From Bolinopsis microptera (lineage: Eukaryota; Ctenophora; Tentaculata; Lobata; Bolinopsidae), in the NCBI RefSeq assembly GCF_026151205.1, contig NC_087084.1, positions 844,312 through 908,311 of the forward strand: a stretch of DNA of 64,000 bases, in the 5' to 3' direction. The notes below the pieces were generated by a model. That model had not been told where the DNA came from, made no database searches, and was given only the letters and a program-made list of their open reading frames with translations. This document shows, piece by piece, positions 30,650 to 43,920 of the stretch. How positions within the stretch are numbered: the stretch's first letter is position 1; every line of letters begins with the position of its first letter. A program made the translations under genes and the position numbers.

Positions 30650-31860
30650 GTTTTGGTGATTCTCTAGAATGGAAAAGTTGGTTGATTCTAAGTGGTTAAA
30701 GGCTAAATCCTCAGCTCACATCCTTGTCACCAGCTAAGTATCAGCAACAAGCTCTCACGTTGTTAGTCGGTAGTTCTTACAGTTGAGATAAGATTGTGAT
30801 CATCTTGCTTCCATAATCACAGATTCTTGGGGTGTTAGGGATGTCCCAACCACACCAAGATGAAACAGCATCTCTGAATCTGCTCGCTAATAAAGCATAC
30901 CACCCTAGCTTTGAATGGGGAGACAGTTAGCCAAGCACCTGAACCCATGTTTCCTTGTACCTTGCATGACACCCAAGTATTTCATCCACTTCACTCATTA
31001 TCTCACAAGCTCCTTCTTCAAGCTAATTCTTTAACTAACTAGGCTGTTACTCTGCCCTTTATCTAATTTTTATCCAACTTCATCAGGGATGCATCCTGGT
31101 CATAATAGTCAACCAGCTCCTCTTTTATCTGAGTGACTCTGGTATTTCCTTTTTCCGCGATCTCTACTGCTCAACGCTAACCAACCACCCCTCATCTTAC
31201 AGGTACGCAGACATTCTCCTGTGCAGGTCAGTCACATTCCTCCAATAATTGCAGGAATGAACATTCTCTTGTACCTTCCTCACAATGGATGAAGAGTATT
31301 AATATGTTCTGGATGGTTCCATCACAAAGTCCAACCGAATGACAGAGGGCTTGTATCCAGATAGGGCTGCCGGAGTTCACTAGAGCAATTTTCTACAACT
31401 CTATTCTACATCCTTCACCCATTTTCTACTTTTATTTTTTGCATACGGCTCTCTAGCCTCCTCTCTCACCGATCATTTTCCCCAGATGATGCGCCCCATC
31501 GCATGTGATCCTCTAACCATATCTCCAATAAAAACATGGCTGCTGGTAGTAGCCTTTTTGGCCCTTAGGATAAGAATAGTCTTCATTTTTTGGGGAAGTA
31601 GCCCTAACTAGGACCGTTTTCAAACGAGTAAAATCCTACAACAGCCCGAGTTTCTTCAGAGAAACCTGCGGCTGCATCACCAACACACCCCTTGCATCAA
31701 TTGTAAGCTGTAGCCGCTGTTACAGGCCAGTATTCTCGGTATAATCCACGATGCTTATTTACATTACCCGATATCAAAGTTTGGTGTGGTAACTCTCTGC
31801 AGTGGCTCCTAAAATGTACAAAGGACTTTCTGTTACCAGCAACAGTTTTTATACTTCAAC
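30650..31860 (-). mobile_element. Degenerate retroelement fragment, inverted partner of 38455-39540
   Basis: The reverse complement matches 38455-39540 closely over many blocks: the ends TACAAAGGAYT...TGTTACCAG, GTTTCTCTGAAGAAACTCGG and GATGCTGTTTCATC. Translated in pieces it shows FRDAVSS and W-G-x-x-P-N-T-P-like segments, but with stops and frameshifts throughout. It is a dead copy. Confidence 0.65.
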
Positions 31861-32049
31861 ACTACTATATAACAAATAATTTGGGACCCCTAAACTGCAA
31901 CTTTACTCAAATTTGTCACTACTAACCCCCCCCGTGACTACATTAGAGACTCGCCGTCCAACAGGATCTTCTTGTGTTGCCCCAAAGATGAATCAATGAA
32001 ATTAAAGTGGCCGGTTCGGTGTCTTCGAATTATGTACCATTACGGATAA

Positions 32050-35000
32050 TACAATGATTAAAAGATCCTCGACAGCTGAGAAAATGGACTTGTGTGCAAA
32101 CTGTGCATTGAAAAAACCCAAGTAAAAGATGAAACGGTATGTTGTATCAATTGTAAAAAAGTTGTTTCATGCCCTCTGTGTGGCTTCCTGTTCAAATGAC
32201 TCAACAGTGCTAGCCCAAGTCTAAGTCATTGCCTAATAATCCCTGGACCAAGTCTTTCTACACAGCCTTTTGTACAAAACAAGTTCGAACAAAAGTAAAG
32301 AACAACATATGGAAACTTCCTTATGTTGAATCCTTGCTTTACACATCATCAGTGAATCAGACTAGCACAACTAATGATCATGTTCAGTTCTTGACAACAG
32401 AGTAACACACTTAGCTAGTGATGTCACAGAGATTATAGAAATTATTGAGAATGTAATTGCTGGGAATCTATTAACATCCCTGTTATATCTCATCTCGACA
32501 CCCAAAGCACAGTGTACCTTGAACCAGCTACTGATCAGGTGAAACGTGTGGCTCGATGAAATAAGAACAAACCTTGCTGTTGTTACAAAAGGTGCTATGT
32601 TCCATGTAAATATCTAGAAAAGACATGGGTTGAGAATGCATCCAGTTCATAAGCAATATGTTGATAGTAAGGTGATCAAGTACTCCATATCAGCCAAACC
32701 CAAGCTGCACGAATAATCTGAGACAAGCTATATCACAGGTATAGCGCTAATCAACTGAAAAACAACCAAAGCAAAGATATCCCACTATATCTCATTGTTG
32801 GCTACCTAAGGATTTTAATAAGATCACAAAAAGAAAAGAACACCATCCTGAAGCCAAAATCCTACATTCTCACTCCTCAAAGCAACTCTTCACTGTTGAT
32901 GTTCGGTCCTTTGAAACCTCTCCGTCAAACCAAAATATCAACAACATCATAAGGTTGAGTGATAATATTTAGAATTTGCTATAGCGAAAGATAATAATAA
33001 CAGGTTTTCTTTTTTCCGGTTTAACTGTCTTGCCATGTGTAGACCAATTCATTACATAAAAGATGTAACACGTGTCAAGGCTTTGTCACTATTCCTAAGA
33101 CTTTGTAAAACGAGTTATGTGGGTTCACGCGCCGCCCCTGGACATGAAACTCACAATGTGATAAAAGGACAACAATTCAGAGGAGAAAAAATGTCTAATA
33201 TGCCCACATACTGTTGTATCAACTGCAAAAAGTCTGGCTCCACCTGATGATTTATGTAAACAGCGGCATTTTCTACTGATGAGTGTCCTTTCTTACCAGG
33301 TTCACAAAGAAAAACATAAAGCTCCCTATCTTATTATTCAAAAAAACTAGTTCCTCCATACCAATAGAAATTGCTTCAACTTCCGATAATGATCTGGAAG
33401 CTAAAGTCTAATAATAATGTGTGACGACATTATGTCTTACCTTCAAATCATGATTGTAGACGTTGCTATTGTAAACTGAAACCGGTTTATCTGACCAAAG
33501 CCATACACAAACAGCATTATAAAATCATATGGCTACAGTATTGTTCATGATTTCAGAGCAAAACAACAGAAGGTGCACTGCCCCCTCCCTGATTTACAAC
33601 ATGGCATTACATTTTTCTGTTTGTTAATTTGAAAAGTTCCGAACCTGACAACCTTTGAATCATCGCTGATCTATAAAGTGCACTCCTGCCCTGAAGATCC
33701 TTTTCCCTATGCATCTATCGAACTGGCCTTCGTCAAAGAAGTTCTTTGAGGAACTGATGACTTATTGGGTTCTGCAAGTCCTGAAAAGTGACTAAAATAC
33801 TAATTGGAGAGATTTCAATATTCACTCAGAGTCCAATTACTGTAAACTCAACAGAACTGCCTGCATGACCACCTCACTTATGTTTTCAAGCAACTATTGA
33901 AAATCCGAACCCACATGTGGAGAACTATTGACCTCTCTCTTTGACCAGAGTAAACTGATTGAAACGTCTACAATTGTAATCCTGAAAAAACTGTACCCTG
34001 ATATCACTTCCCCCATATTGCCACCAAGAATTCAAACTACCTCAAAAGCTCCTAAAACAATCCAATACTAACCACCGTAAAACCGTGGATTGTGATCAGT
34101 TGCGATTGATTTACTGATGTGTTCTCAGACTATGAATTGCAGACTGCTTTGTTGATCTTTTGTGAACAGTTTTTTCCAATGCATTGTAGTGTCCTCGATG
34201 AACATGCACCTTTGTCCTAAAGACTATAAGCTTTTGTTCCCCATGCTCCCTGTGTGATTCTGAGTTACAAAGATCAAGGAAACTTAAGAAGGAAAGCCTG
34301 ATAGAACTAAGCATAATATGAGGAGAACAGGATAACTCTTTGAAGTGATCCGAGATTGAAACAACAAACATGGCTACATCTTAAAAAACAACAGTATTAT
34401 AACTGTACTTGACAAAAATCAACATGAGTAAAGCATATATACATTGTCAATGTGAGCTCTTGACAACACAGAATAAACTCCTCTCCAGAATCAAAGATTT
34501 TCAAAACTTGCAGTGATTTAAATCACTATTCAATGAAAGAACAAGAACATTAGGAAAGATTTCCCCAGCATAGAAGATTTTGATGTTGATAAACACATTA
34601 TGAATCAACAGAACAATTCCAACGTGTAGTCTTATAATAAGTTGAACCATGCAACAAGATACTGTCTGAAATAATCTAAGAAAGTGAATCAGTGTGCACC
34701 ATCTGATTTTCTTCAACACTGTCCTCAAAGACAATATCCCAAGTTTCTATCCTGTCTTGTGCAAACTGTGACCAGTCTCTCTAAGGTCACATTCGACGTA
34801 TTGAAGACTGCTGACATATCCCCTACCATCAAGACCACAAACTTGATCCTCAAGACTTCAAGAGCTATCGACCTATATCTAACCCTCTTTTCTGATACTC
34901 ATCGCGAAGTTTGTGCTGAAAAAGTTAATACATCTGGCCTAAAAAATCTCAAGGTTCCACTGCAATCTGCCTATAAGCATTCCATTCTAACTAAGACCAT

Positions 35001-36370
35001 CTTGTTAAAAGAACAAATGACTACTGCTGGCAAAAGTGTTAGCCAAATCCACCACTCTGATCTCAGAGCCTCGATTTATCTGCAGCCTTTGACACATGGA
35101 ACAACAGAAAATTACTCAAAATTCCTTTCGAAAGATCCCTATCGGAGGTACTACTGCTCTTAACTGTTCAAGAGTTTCCTGGTAGGCCCACTCAAAGAAC
35201 CAGAAAGTCTCTTCTACTAGTGATTACGATCATACTAAATTGTGTGACCTCAAGGTTCGTGTTGACCGTGCTATTCAACATATCATCGACTCTGTATAGA
35301 CCATCGAAAATCTGGATTCAATGTGCCAAGAAAGGCAGCATGGAACCACCAGGTATATAAACTTTCAAACCTTGTATCAGGTAAATGTTTTCTTGCTGGG
35401 CATCCACATTGGTGAATTGCCTAGTCATACACCTGGATGTTGAAGATTGCCTTCAACTGAATCCGGACAAACACAAATACTTTATCACCGCCTCACCTCA
35501 GTTCTATACCGGTCAGTATAGGGGAGTTAAGCTATCAAAAATACCTGGATCAGATTTTCACACAACAAAGAGCCTTGGTGTTTCAAATTGCCATCATCTT
35601 ACCGTTTTGAGCCTCAAATCAATTCCCTCAAAAAGCATTGTTTCAGACTCCTTAGAATGTAATTAAGGAGAAAATATCTCTTTAGTAAAGCCAGCCAAGC
35701 TTATAAATAACAGCATCATTGTTCTGCAACATTGGACTACGCAATGCGCTTTAATTAGAATTAGTGACAACCGCATCCACCTACTCCCAACGCGTTCAGA
35801 TGCAGCTGCTAAACTATAGTAGGACTATATAAATATGATCATCTAGAGACACTCTGAAGACCTTCATGGCTGCCTATTATTACAGAATTCAATATAAGTT
35901 ATTGCTTCTGGTCTATAAATGTCTTAATGTTATGGGACCAGATATTTAAGAGAATATGTTTAAATATGCCAATTAATCATCATCTTTATCTATTTGACTG
36001 AACCAAGAGTATATTCCCAGTATGGAGAAAAGATCGTTTCAGAAGGTTGGGCCCTAAATTATGGAATGAGCCTGCCTCTTGAAATGAAGAATTGCATTCA
36101 CTGGAATCGTTAAAGTGTAATCTGAAAACGTTTCTTTTAAACGTCTTTTTGAAATTAATTAATATACTACTTTTCAACGTTTCTACTGTTAAGTGCATAA
36201 CCCTTAAACCTTGTAATTTTAGAGTATCAAGTCTTTACCATTTTCTATGGTTTGAACCTAAATGTGGATTGCTTTTCAGTTTCTTGTATCCTGACTTGTT
36301 TTCCGTGGCACACTTGTGCATTTAATTGTTGTGCCACTATAACTATAAGTTTAAATTATGATATTTATTA
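32050..36370 (+). mobile_element. Degenerate CR1/L2-like non-LTR retrotransposon (LINE)
   Basis: Family landmarks appear in order, in shifting frames. A Cys-rich ORF1-like start (CCINCKK, about 32100-32200). An endonuclease remnant (TWLSDQSHTQTAL near 33480; FFEEL then RDFNIHSESNYCKLN near 33740-33850). Reverse transcriptase remnants (LQDFKSYRPIS near 34850; LQSAYKHSILTKTILLKEQ near 34960; FDTWNNRKLLK near 35090; LQLNPDKHKYFI near 35450). Typical C-terminal blocks DHLETL...WLP and IQYKLLLLVYKCLNVMGP (35840-35945), then KLWNE-PLEMKNCIH (36050-36100). Many stops and indels show it is inactive. Confidence 0.75.
34684..35163 (+). pseudogene. LINE reverse-transcriptase remnant
   Basis: This is the longest intact stretch of the LINE: 159 codons. 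It includes NTSGLKNLKVPLQSAYKHSI and LTKTILLKEQMTTAGKSVSQ, equivalent to the RT thumb-side blocks before the D-L-S-x-A-F-D motif. That motif itself is damaged (DLRASIYLQ in this frame). The catalytic Y-x-D-D region was not found. Confidence 0.65.
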
Positions 36371-36376
36371 ATAATA

Positions 36377-38441
36377 CATTGGCTCAATCTTTGGAATCTT
36401 TTAAGACTCTCTAAAACCTTTCCTATTAAGACTGTCCCTTATTCTTTCATTCAATGTTACTCAATATCAATGACACTACGAGAAAACATGGATATAAAAA
36501 TCAAATATATAATCAAATTAATCGTCGAAAAGATAACCTAATAAAGTGGATAATGGAGGGTTGAAATGCAACGATAACACTAAAATATTACTAAAGTATT
36601 CTTGTGAAAATTTGGCAGTATTTTGCTTTAAGTACGCTCGATTTTCATACTACGTGTAAATTTGCAATATGCCGGCGCACCTAAAATTGGTTCCATTAAG
36701 AATTAATTATTTTGCCCAGAATTTATACTTGATGCATTTAATTATTTGTTATTAATAGACGTAGAGGAGATGAATTTCGAAAAATGTTGTTATAGGTTAT
36801 AATATATAAATCATTATATGTTATAATTTAATAATATTATGATAATTTAATAACAATTAATATAGTGTATTAATAACCTATCAAAATTAAAATGCGCGCC
36901 GAGTTGAACCATTTGACGGTAAAATTTTGGTTTTACTAGTATCACATTTTAAAATAGCACTTAAGGACTTAATATTAAGGTCTTAAGGCCAGAAAAATCT
37001 TACTGCAGCTGCAGGAGCGTAGGCTTGTAGCGCGAATGTGTTACTGTGTGCTGCGCCGCGCACAGAAATTAGCTTCGCACAGTGACTAGATCGCGGCAAG
37101 ATGCCCTACTGTGCCTCGCGCGCTTCGATGAATTTACATCGTCAATTAAGCACTTACACAGTACAGCGTTGTAGCGATGCACTATCACTACTTTGTCGCG
37201 CGCCATCAAATTAAGCCTTCTCGCAACCGATGCAGATTGGCGAGATGCGAAGGATTGATATCGTGAATCAACATCGTTACCAAATTTAAGGTTTACCATG
37301 ATACTCTTAAAATTCTTGCTTCAAATATTAAGGTCTATAATAAAACAAGCAAAGAAAGTCTGCTAACTGCTGATCAATTTCCTTTATCCAAAGCCTTTTA
37401 TTCATTTGCGGCGAATTTGCAGTTGAACTGCAACTTAAAAAGGTTATGTGAACTGATATCAAAATATATTACTGCTAGCTGATAACGGCTGCCACTACTG
37501 TCCTTGTCGACTCTTGTTATATACTTATAATATTGAATCAAGTATTTTAAGAGTATCACCGTTTTTACTGGGCAGATGGGCCGCGCTCACCTGTCATTCA
37601 CCGCCTAGTCTCTATCAACATTAAAGCCTGGGTCCTCAGGTAACACCCCGTTAACCTAAACCTCGGCAACCCGATGTTCTTTAACTTGTCATACCTTGTA
37701 ATCGTATGACCTCCTGCGCACCGAAGTGCTGCGGCTCCCCCCTGTATCGTCGAAGACGATACACTATAGTGAAGCGACAGTGGGTCCACCACTGATAACA
37801 CCTTTAAAAACGGTGTCATGTTCATAAAATCCATACGTCAAAATTTGCACGCTGCACTTACTAAATTGTTTTTACTACACAGCTTGACGCCTAATTGACG
37901 ATGTAAATTCATCGCAGCCGCGAGGCACAATAACGCATTTGCGATCTAACTAACGGTGATACTATAAAAATATTCGTTCCATATATGTGGACCGACGATC
38001 GAATCCAACTCGGCCGCGTCCTGTAGTTGTAACCTACAATTCATAACTATAAACAATATTTTCGAAATTTATTTCTTACTCTACTAATCACGACTATTTA
38101 AATGCTCAATATAATTCTGCAAATAATTAATTCTTAAGGAACCAAATTGTAGGTGCGCCGCGCATATTCGAAAATTACACCGTAGTATGAAAAATCGACG
38201 CTAAAAGCAAATACTGCCAAATTTTCACAAGAATACTTTAGTAATTTTTTTAGTGATATCGATGCATTTTCAAATCTCCTTTATCACTTTATTAGGTTTA
38301 TCTTTTCGAACGATTAATTTGATTACATCTATGTTTTCTCGTATGTCATTGATATTGAGTTACTCATTGATGAAGAATAAGGGACAGTCTAAATAGGAAG
38401 ATTTTAGAAGAGTCTAAAAGATTCCAAAGATTGAGCCAATG
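36377..38441. mobile_element. 2-kb foldback element with long inverted arms
   Basis: It begins CATTGGCTCAATCTTTGGAA and ends with the reverse complement (38422-38441). The arms stay alignable for at least 350 bp (for example GCCAAATTTTCACAAGAATAC near 38216 against its complement near 36598), and with gaps to about 37200 and 37840. The flanks ATAATACAT and ATGATATGT could be a decayed 9-bp target duplication. The middle is GC-richer with many GCGCGC steps; no transposase ORF is seen. It sits between the LINE 3' end and the next retroelement fragment. Confidence 0.7.
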
Positions 38442-38454
38442 ATATGTTGCCTGG

Positions 38455-40060
38455 TAACAGAATCCTTTGTACATCTTAGACCACGCAAGAAGTTACTCCA
38501 CACCAAACTTGATAATCGTAATGGAATACAAAACGTGATATACCCTATAACAACTCTGGCCTGTACAGCCCGGCTACTAGCTTACAATTGATGCAAGCTT
38601 GGTGTGTGGATGACTCTGCAGCAGCAGTTTCTCTGAAGAAACTCGGCTGTTGTAGATTACTCAGTTGAACGGGTCCTAAGTTAGGGCACTTCCCAAAAAG
38701 TGAAGACATTCGTATCCTAAGGCCAAAAAAAATCCGCTACTACCAGCAGCCATGTTTTATTTTTGGAATACTGGATAGAGGAGGCATCATCGGACCTCAT
38801 CTGGGAACAGATGCCATCTGGACTGTGATAGGGGAGAGAGGCTGTAAAGAGTTTGTCAGAATTGCTCTTGATGACCTCAGGCATAACCAAAGCCATCTTC
38901 ATCGGTGGACCTTGTGATGCGCACCACCAGAACACTATTAATACTGTTCCTCCCATTGGAGAAGTGTCAAGAAAAAGTTCATGCCGCAATTAGTGGTAGG
39001 AATGTGACTGACCTGCACAGTGAAGTCTGCGCTACCACCTGGTAAATGAGGGGTGTTGACGTTGACCTAGAGATCGCGAAAAGGAATACCAGACGTCACA
39101 TCAAGATAACAGAGGAGCTGGTTGACCTCACTATGGACCAGGAAGATCCCTGATGAATTGGAGGATAAAATTAGATAAAGGGCAAAGTTCACAGCCTAAA
39201 GTTAGTTAAAGATTACGCTGAAGAAGGCGCTTGCTGATATAATGAGTGGAAGTGGATAGACTACTAGGGAGTTCACTTGCAACTGTACAAAGAACATGGG
39301 TCAGGAGCTTGGCTAACATGTGCTCCCTCACATTCAACAGCTAGGTATGCTTATAGCGAGCAAGACTTCAGAGATGCTGTTTCATCTCTAGTGTGGTTTG
39401 GGACATGCCCTAACACCCCCAAGAACTGTTATTCTGGAGCCAAGAATGATCACAATCATATCCCCAACTGGAAGAACTACCGTCATAATAACGTGAGAGA
39501 CTCTTTGCTGGAAGACCTTAGACTGACTCCAAGAATGGTGAGCTGAGTATTTACCCCTGTTAACACCTATAGAATCAGCCAACTTCCAACAAAAACAACA
39601 ATGCTGATATAAGGCTAGGCTCGATATATCAGCAAGAGGAGTAAATGAGCACATTTGAGAGGACTTTTCTTTGACATGCGTATTTTCAATCCTAAATCGC
39701 CTACATATCAGAGGAAAGACCATGCACAGCTCTACACTCTGCACGAGAATGAAAATAGAACCAGTATGCATGAACATGTCTACAATAATTGAGAAAGGGT
39801 TCATTTTTGTCCTCCCCTGTATTTACCTACACAGAGGAATGGCACCTGAGGCCAAGTGTTTTTATAAGGAACTTGCTGTGTTGATAGCCACCAGACCAAG
39901 GAGACTACAGCCAGTGGATATTAACATCAGGACACGCCTGACATGAATAGAAAGACTAAAAGGAGTGTCGAGGTAGCCAGTTAGAGGTGTACATGGAAAG
40001 CCATAGAGCTGGACCGCCCCATATCCAATGTCTCCTTCAACCTGATAACTGAGGAGAAGA
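38455..40060 (+). mobile_element. Degenerate retroelement fragment, C-terminal part
   Basis: The 89-codon stretch at 39277-39546 reads QLYKEHGSGAWLTCAPSHST, then FRDAVSSLVW and NVRDSLLED. Following frames give ARLDISARG, NEH-RTFFDMR-FNP-like and HAQLYTLHENENRTSMHEHV segments. This order (WLT-x-x-P...FRDA...R-x-N-x-x-RD...D-x-x-A-R-G...FFD-x-R) is shared by C-terminal regions of a retroelement-associated protein group common in invertebrate genomes; I cannot give its family name with certainty. Stops and frameshifts show it is dead. Confidence 0.6.
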
Positions 40061-42593
40061 ACTACGAAGATAGACGATATCGATTTTGCTCAGGATTAAC
40101 TTTGTGCTCTGCCCTATTGCATCACTTGATTTAATTATTGTATAATATTATATATACTGTTAACATTTTTCACTCTTCAATATTAAAACTAGCTCAATGT
40201 CAGTAGGTCGTTATAATTTTTGTGTCACACACAGATACCTAACAGGTATTATGATTATTATAACTGTCTGTATCAACCTTTTCGAATTGTTCTCGAAAAT
40301 TTTGTTTAAATTCCCTGGTAGTTTTTTCAAGGTATAATGGAATAATATTGTAAAATGTCTATTGTATAATATCATTATTTTTATGCTACATCAAGTATTC
40401 CATTTTTGATGATGTAGAAATATGATTGCAAGCCGAAGATGTAATTGATTTAATTGTCCATTCTTAATAAAAATTTTTTGCGTTACTATTCGTTTAAAAC
40501 AGCGTATTTATACATGTTTAGGAGATATTTTGAAGCAGTGCAACGATCTAAGTCGGAAAACAAGTCACACCAAAGCCCAGATGCTTTATTCACACACTGT
40601 ACTGATTAATGTACTCTCAACCTCTGCATCCCTGCAACATACTGACTTCTTACTTGTAACCTTTATTTATAAAAGTTATTTTAATCGTATACCTCAAGCT
40701 TTCCTCCACAGTTTCAACCAAACTTTTGAAACCACTGATTTATTGCTATACTTTATATTAACTGAGCAGTCTGAACCAAGTTTTGATTAAATGATTCAGA
40801 TTATGATAGTGAGATCATTTCGTAATTTAATCAACAATAATGACGCTGTTAATTTTGTTGCGTGAGACACAAAAACCTATACACAACCAAAATTTGACAA
40901 TAAACACTACGCCTTACAACGCTTAACACACACATTACACCTAGTACTCTAGGAGACAATGATCCTCTAACGGCCTGTGCTTTGTGAATATACCGAAATT
41001 AAACGTATACTAGTAAATGTATCTAATTATTCAACCTAAGAAAATCATTAGTTTATGCTAGTACCTGAGTGCGTAATAGTCTAGTAGATCGTATGTATAT
41101 CTAATATTATTAACAAAGCAGTTCCCCCTCTTAATAAAGTCACCTTACAAGTGTACTTTTTTGAATAACTTGTATCCGTTTTTCTAACATTTATTCGGTA
41201 ATTAGTTTTGGGTATTCTAAAGTTTAATGGCAAATTTCTGATGTTTTGCGATACTTACTCTGTTACTCATTTTGTTTGATGGAGGTTTTTTTACTCAACA
41301 CAGTGTCATAATCACTTGAGTCCATGCTTATTGTTGGCTGCATGTTGCAGCTTTATGAATTCCCTAGCGACCTTTTAGCAATGATGATTGTAAGAAGTTG
41401 TCAACAAGCTTTAGCTGGTGCTATTGTGCTCCTATTCAGTGGACATTTTATTAAATTGTTGTGACTGTTACCACATGTTCATGCAACTTATTGTACTGGA
41501 TTCGTAGGGCACAATATTAAAAAAGAGTTTATTTTTTACTCTCAAATGCCTGTACTGTTCATTGTGTTTGCCCGACTTTTGAATTTCTTGTTTTCCTTTA
41601 TCTTTTCAGCCCCTCAATTCTGATTTATTGAAGAGACAGTCTAGTTAAAAATGACCGTTCACATTATTATACAGGTGATCTGCTGAATGACAATAGCCGG
41701 GAGTGAGTAAAGTTTTAAAGTCATGAACAATTATCGATTCAATAGGACAATTTACAATAATTGACAGTTATGATGACTAAAATAGGTCTGGAGCTAGAGA
41801 AAATAAAATTAAATGATACAAGCTTGCTAATGCATTTATTCGTCCTACACATTTAATAATTCATTATGTTTATGTGAAACTATTCTCATACTCTCCATCT
41901 CCCTTTCTTCAGTTTATTTGTAAATTTTTTATAATTATGGCAGATATATTTTATTTTAATATATAGCAATGGCCAAAACCACATTGTACATGTTTGGTAT
42001 CATATTTATGTATGCTACTTATTACTAACGGTATATAATTTCCAAAAATTTTCGGCTCAAGTCAGGACGCTCGTCCCACGAGTAAAGATGTAACTAGTAC
42101 ATACTTTTAGATCATCTTACCACGTACGGTGAAATGGTGAAAGTTTTCTTCAGCCTGGTGTGTTGAGTGCTTCCAAAGTTTTGGGATCCAAAAATAATGA
42201 TCACCATGAACCCTACTTATATTATAACAAGAAACTTTATCACCCAACTCAATGATTCCCGAAATTTTGTATAAGCAGTTACGAAATATATATTATATAG
42301 TCTACAAACGGTCTCTGAAAGAAAAGATAATAATTCAACACAATCTTCTTACCTGTAATTAAAAGAGTCCATTCACAGTATATGGTTACTGTAGAAAATA
42401 TTTTGCCAGTGGACTATTTGAGGTACAATGATGTGAATTCTGACTTAACTTAGGTAAAATTGATTACACAATAGACATACTTCGGGTGGCAACGTCCTAG
42501 AGAGTTCGAGACGTTGCATCATTTATAAAAAAACATTTTCATAATTTTACAGATATTTCCAAACAGTTTACCCCCCAGTTCCATGGCCGGATA
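40061..42593. other. Long AT-rich stretch, no gene recognised
   Basis: No exon or repeat structure was identified. The small ORF at 40530-40790 (+) has no motif. The segment around 40395-40480 (CGAAGATGTAATTG, AATAAAAATTTTTTG) looks like the 3' tail of the retroelement to its left, which may therefore extend to about 40480. Confidence 0.5.
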
Positions 42594-42815
42594 TTATGCC
42601 AAAATTATTAGACGGAGGCCATTTCCCCGTAGATCCATACTCCGAATGATCCTCACCCCGTCCTACTGTATTAGACGGAATGAAGCTCTCCGGAATTTCA
42701 CGGAGATAAAATCCTACAGTATCAACAAAATTACCGTAGGAATGGTCTCCGTTCGTGGAACGCAAACTCCGAAAATATACATAGACGATCTCTCCGTCTA
42801 ATAATTATGGCATAA
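42594..42815. mobile_element. 222-bp MITE with 24-bp inverted ends
   Basis: The ends are 24-bp inverted repeats with one mismatch; the core is AATTATTAGACGGAG, at 42594-42617 and 42792-42815. The interior repeats CTCCG/CGGAG and GTAGGA/TCCTAC motifs in both directions, so it can fold on itself. The overlapping 60-70-codon ORFs on both strands follow from this symmetry and are not genes. No clear target duplication was found. Confidence 0.75.
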
Positions 42816-43639
42816 GGTCATTGTTTATTATTCGGATCCAAATTTTAGAGTGCTTCGAAGAAAGACAAGCTTTAGCATTAAAATTTACTGCGTGCCTTCG
42901 TGTAGTGGCAAGGAAATTCTTTTCTGAGTTCCGTAAAGCTGGAAAATTAGGATCCAGATTGAAGTAAACGATGAACACTATATTCATTAATCACGGTGTC
43001 GTAGCACCTATCACCATTCGCATGGGTTTATTTGATAAATTTTCCTAACGAGATAAACAATTTGCTTTTATATTAAATACTTTTCAAATTCACATCATAC
43101 TATACCCCGATAAGAGATCTATTGCAATATGTTGCAATGGAGTTTCTGAAAAGTATATCAAACTTCCATTTTTTTCATTTTATTGTGTTGTAGACGATCA
43201 CTGAATTCTACTCTTAGATTGTGCTTCATCAATTACATAAGATCACGCAGACTTGATGAAAATAGGAAGACGTGAACTAGATTCTGCTATGCTATTCTCT
43301 CTTTATCAAATAGCACAGGTTAATTAAATAAAGTCAAGGTAGCTTAAATAAACAATCTTTGAAACATATACGTCGTGTATTTTACTAAAGTTTGTTGGAG
43401 GATTGAAATTCACTTTTCACATCATCAACTACTTTCGCAGCTCAGAATGGTTAAATTTTAATCTTAAAGTAAATGCAATTTATTTTTCAATCTGCGCACT
43501 GACAGCATTTGTTTATTTTTGGATGTTTTGAATGGGAAAGAGTTTGATAGTTCAACAATCATGCACATCATGTTTTATGCACTCGTGTTTTACTCTCTCG
43601 ATTCTCCGTCTCCCTCATGTTTGATGACCGACCCAGTGT
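42816..43639. other. AT-rich spacer, nothing recognised
   Basis: No gene or repeat was found between the MITE and the start of the duplicated block. Confidence 0.55.
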
Positions 43640-43649
43640 TCCATCCGTA

Positions 43650-43920
43650 AATGCGATTACTCACTATTAATAAGCTGTTAATTAGTTTAATATTAACACA
43701 TGTAGTCTGAATTAATAGCTGATTACTCACTATTAATAAGCTGTTAATTAGTTTAATATTAACACATGTAGTCTGAATTAATAGCTGATTACTCACTATT
43801 AATAAGTTGTTAATTAGTTTAATATTAACACATGTAGTCTGAATTAATAGCTGATTACTCACTATTAATAAGCTGTTAATTAGTTTAATATTAACACATG
43901 TAGTCTGAATTAATAGCTTT
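43650..43920. repeat. 66-bp tandem repeat, 4 copies
   Basis: Four copies of the 66-bp unit (TACTCACTATTAATAAG...ACATGTAGTCTGAATTAA), against two at 11715-11855. The - strand ORF of three near-identical VSNQLLIQTTCVNIKLIN repeats arises because 66 is divisible by three. Confidence 0.93.

Noticed and set aside
42583..42801. 72-codon + strand and 65-codon - strand ORFs
   Set aside because: Both lie inside a self-complementary MITE and mirror each other.
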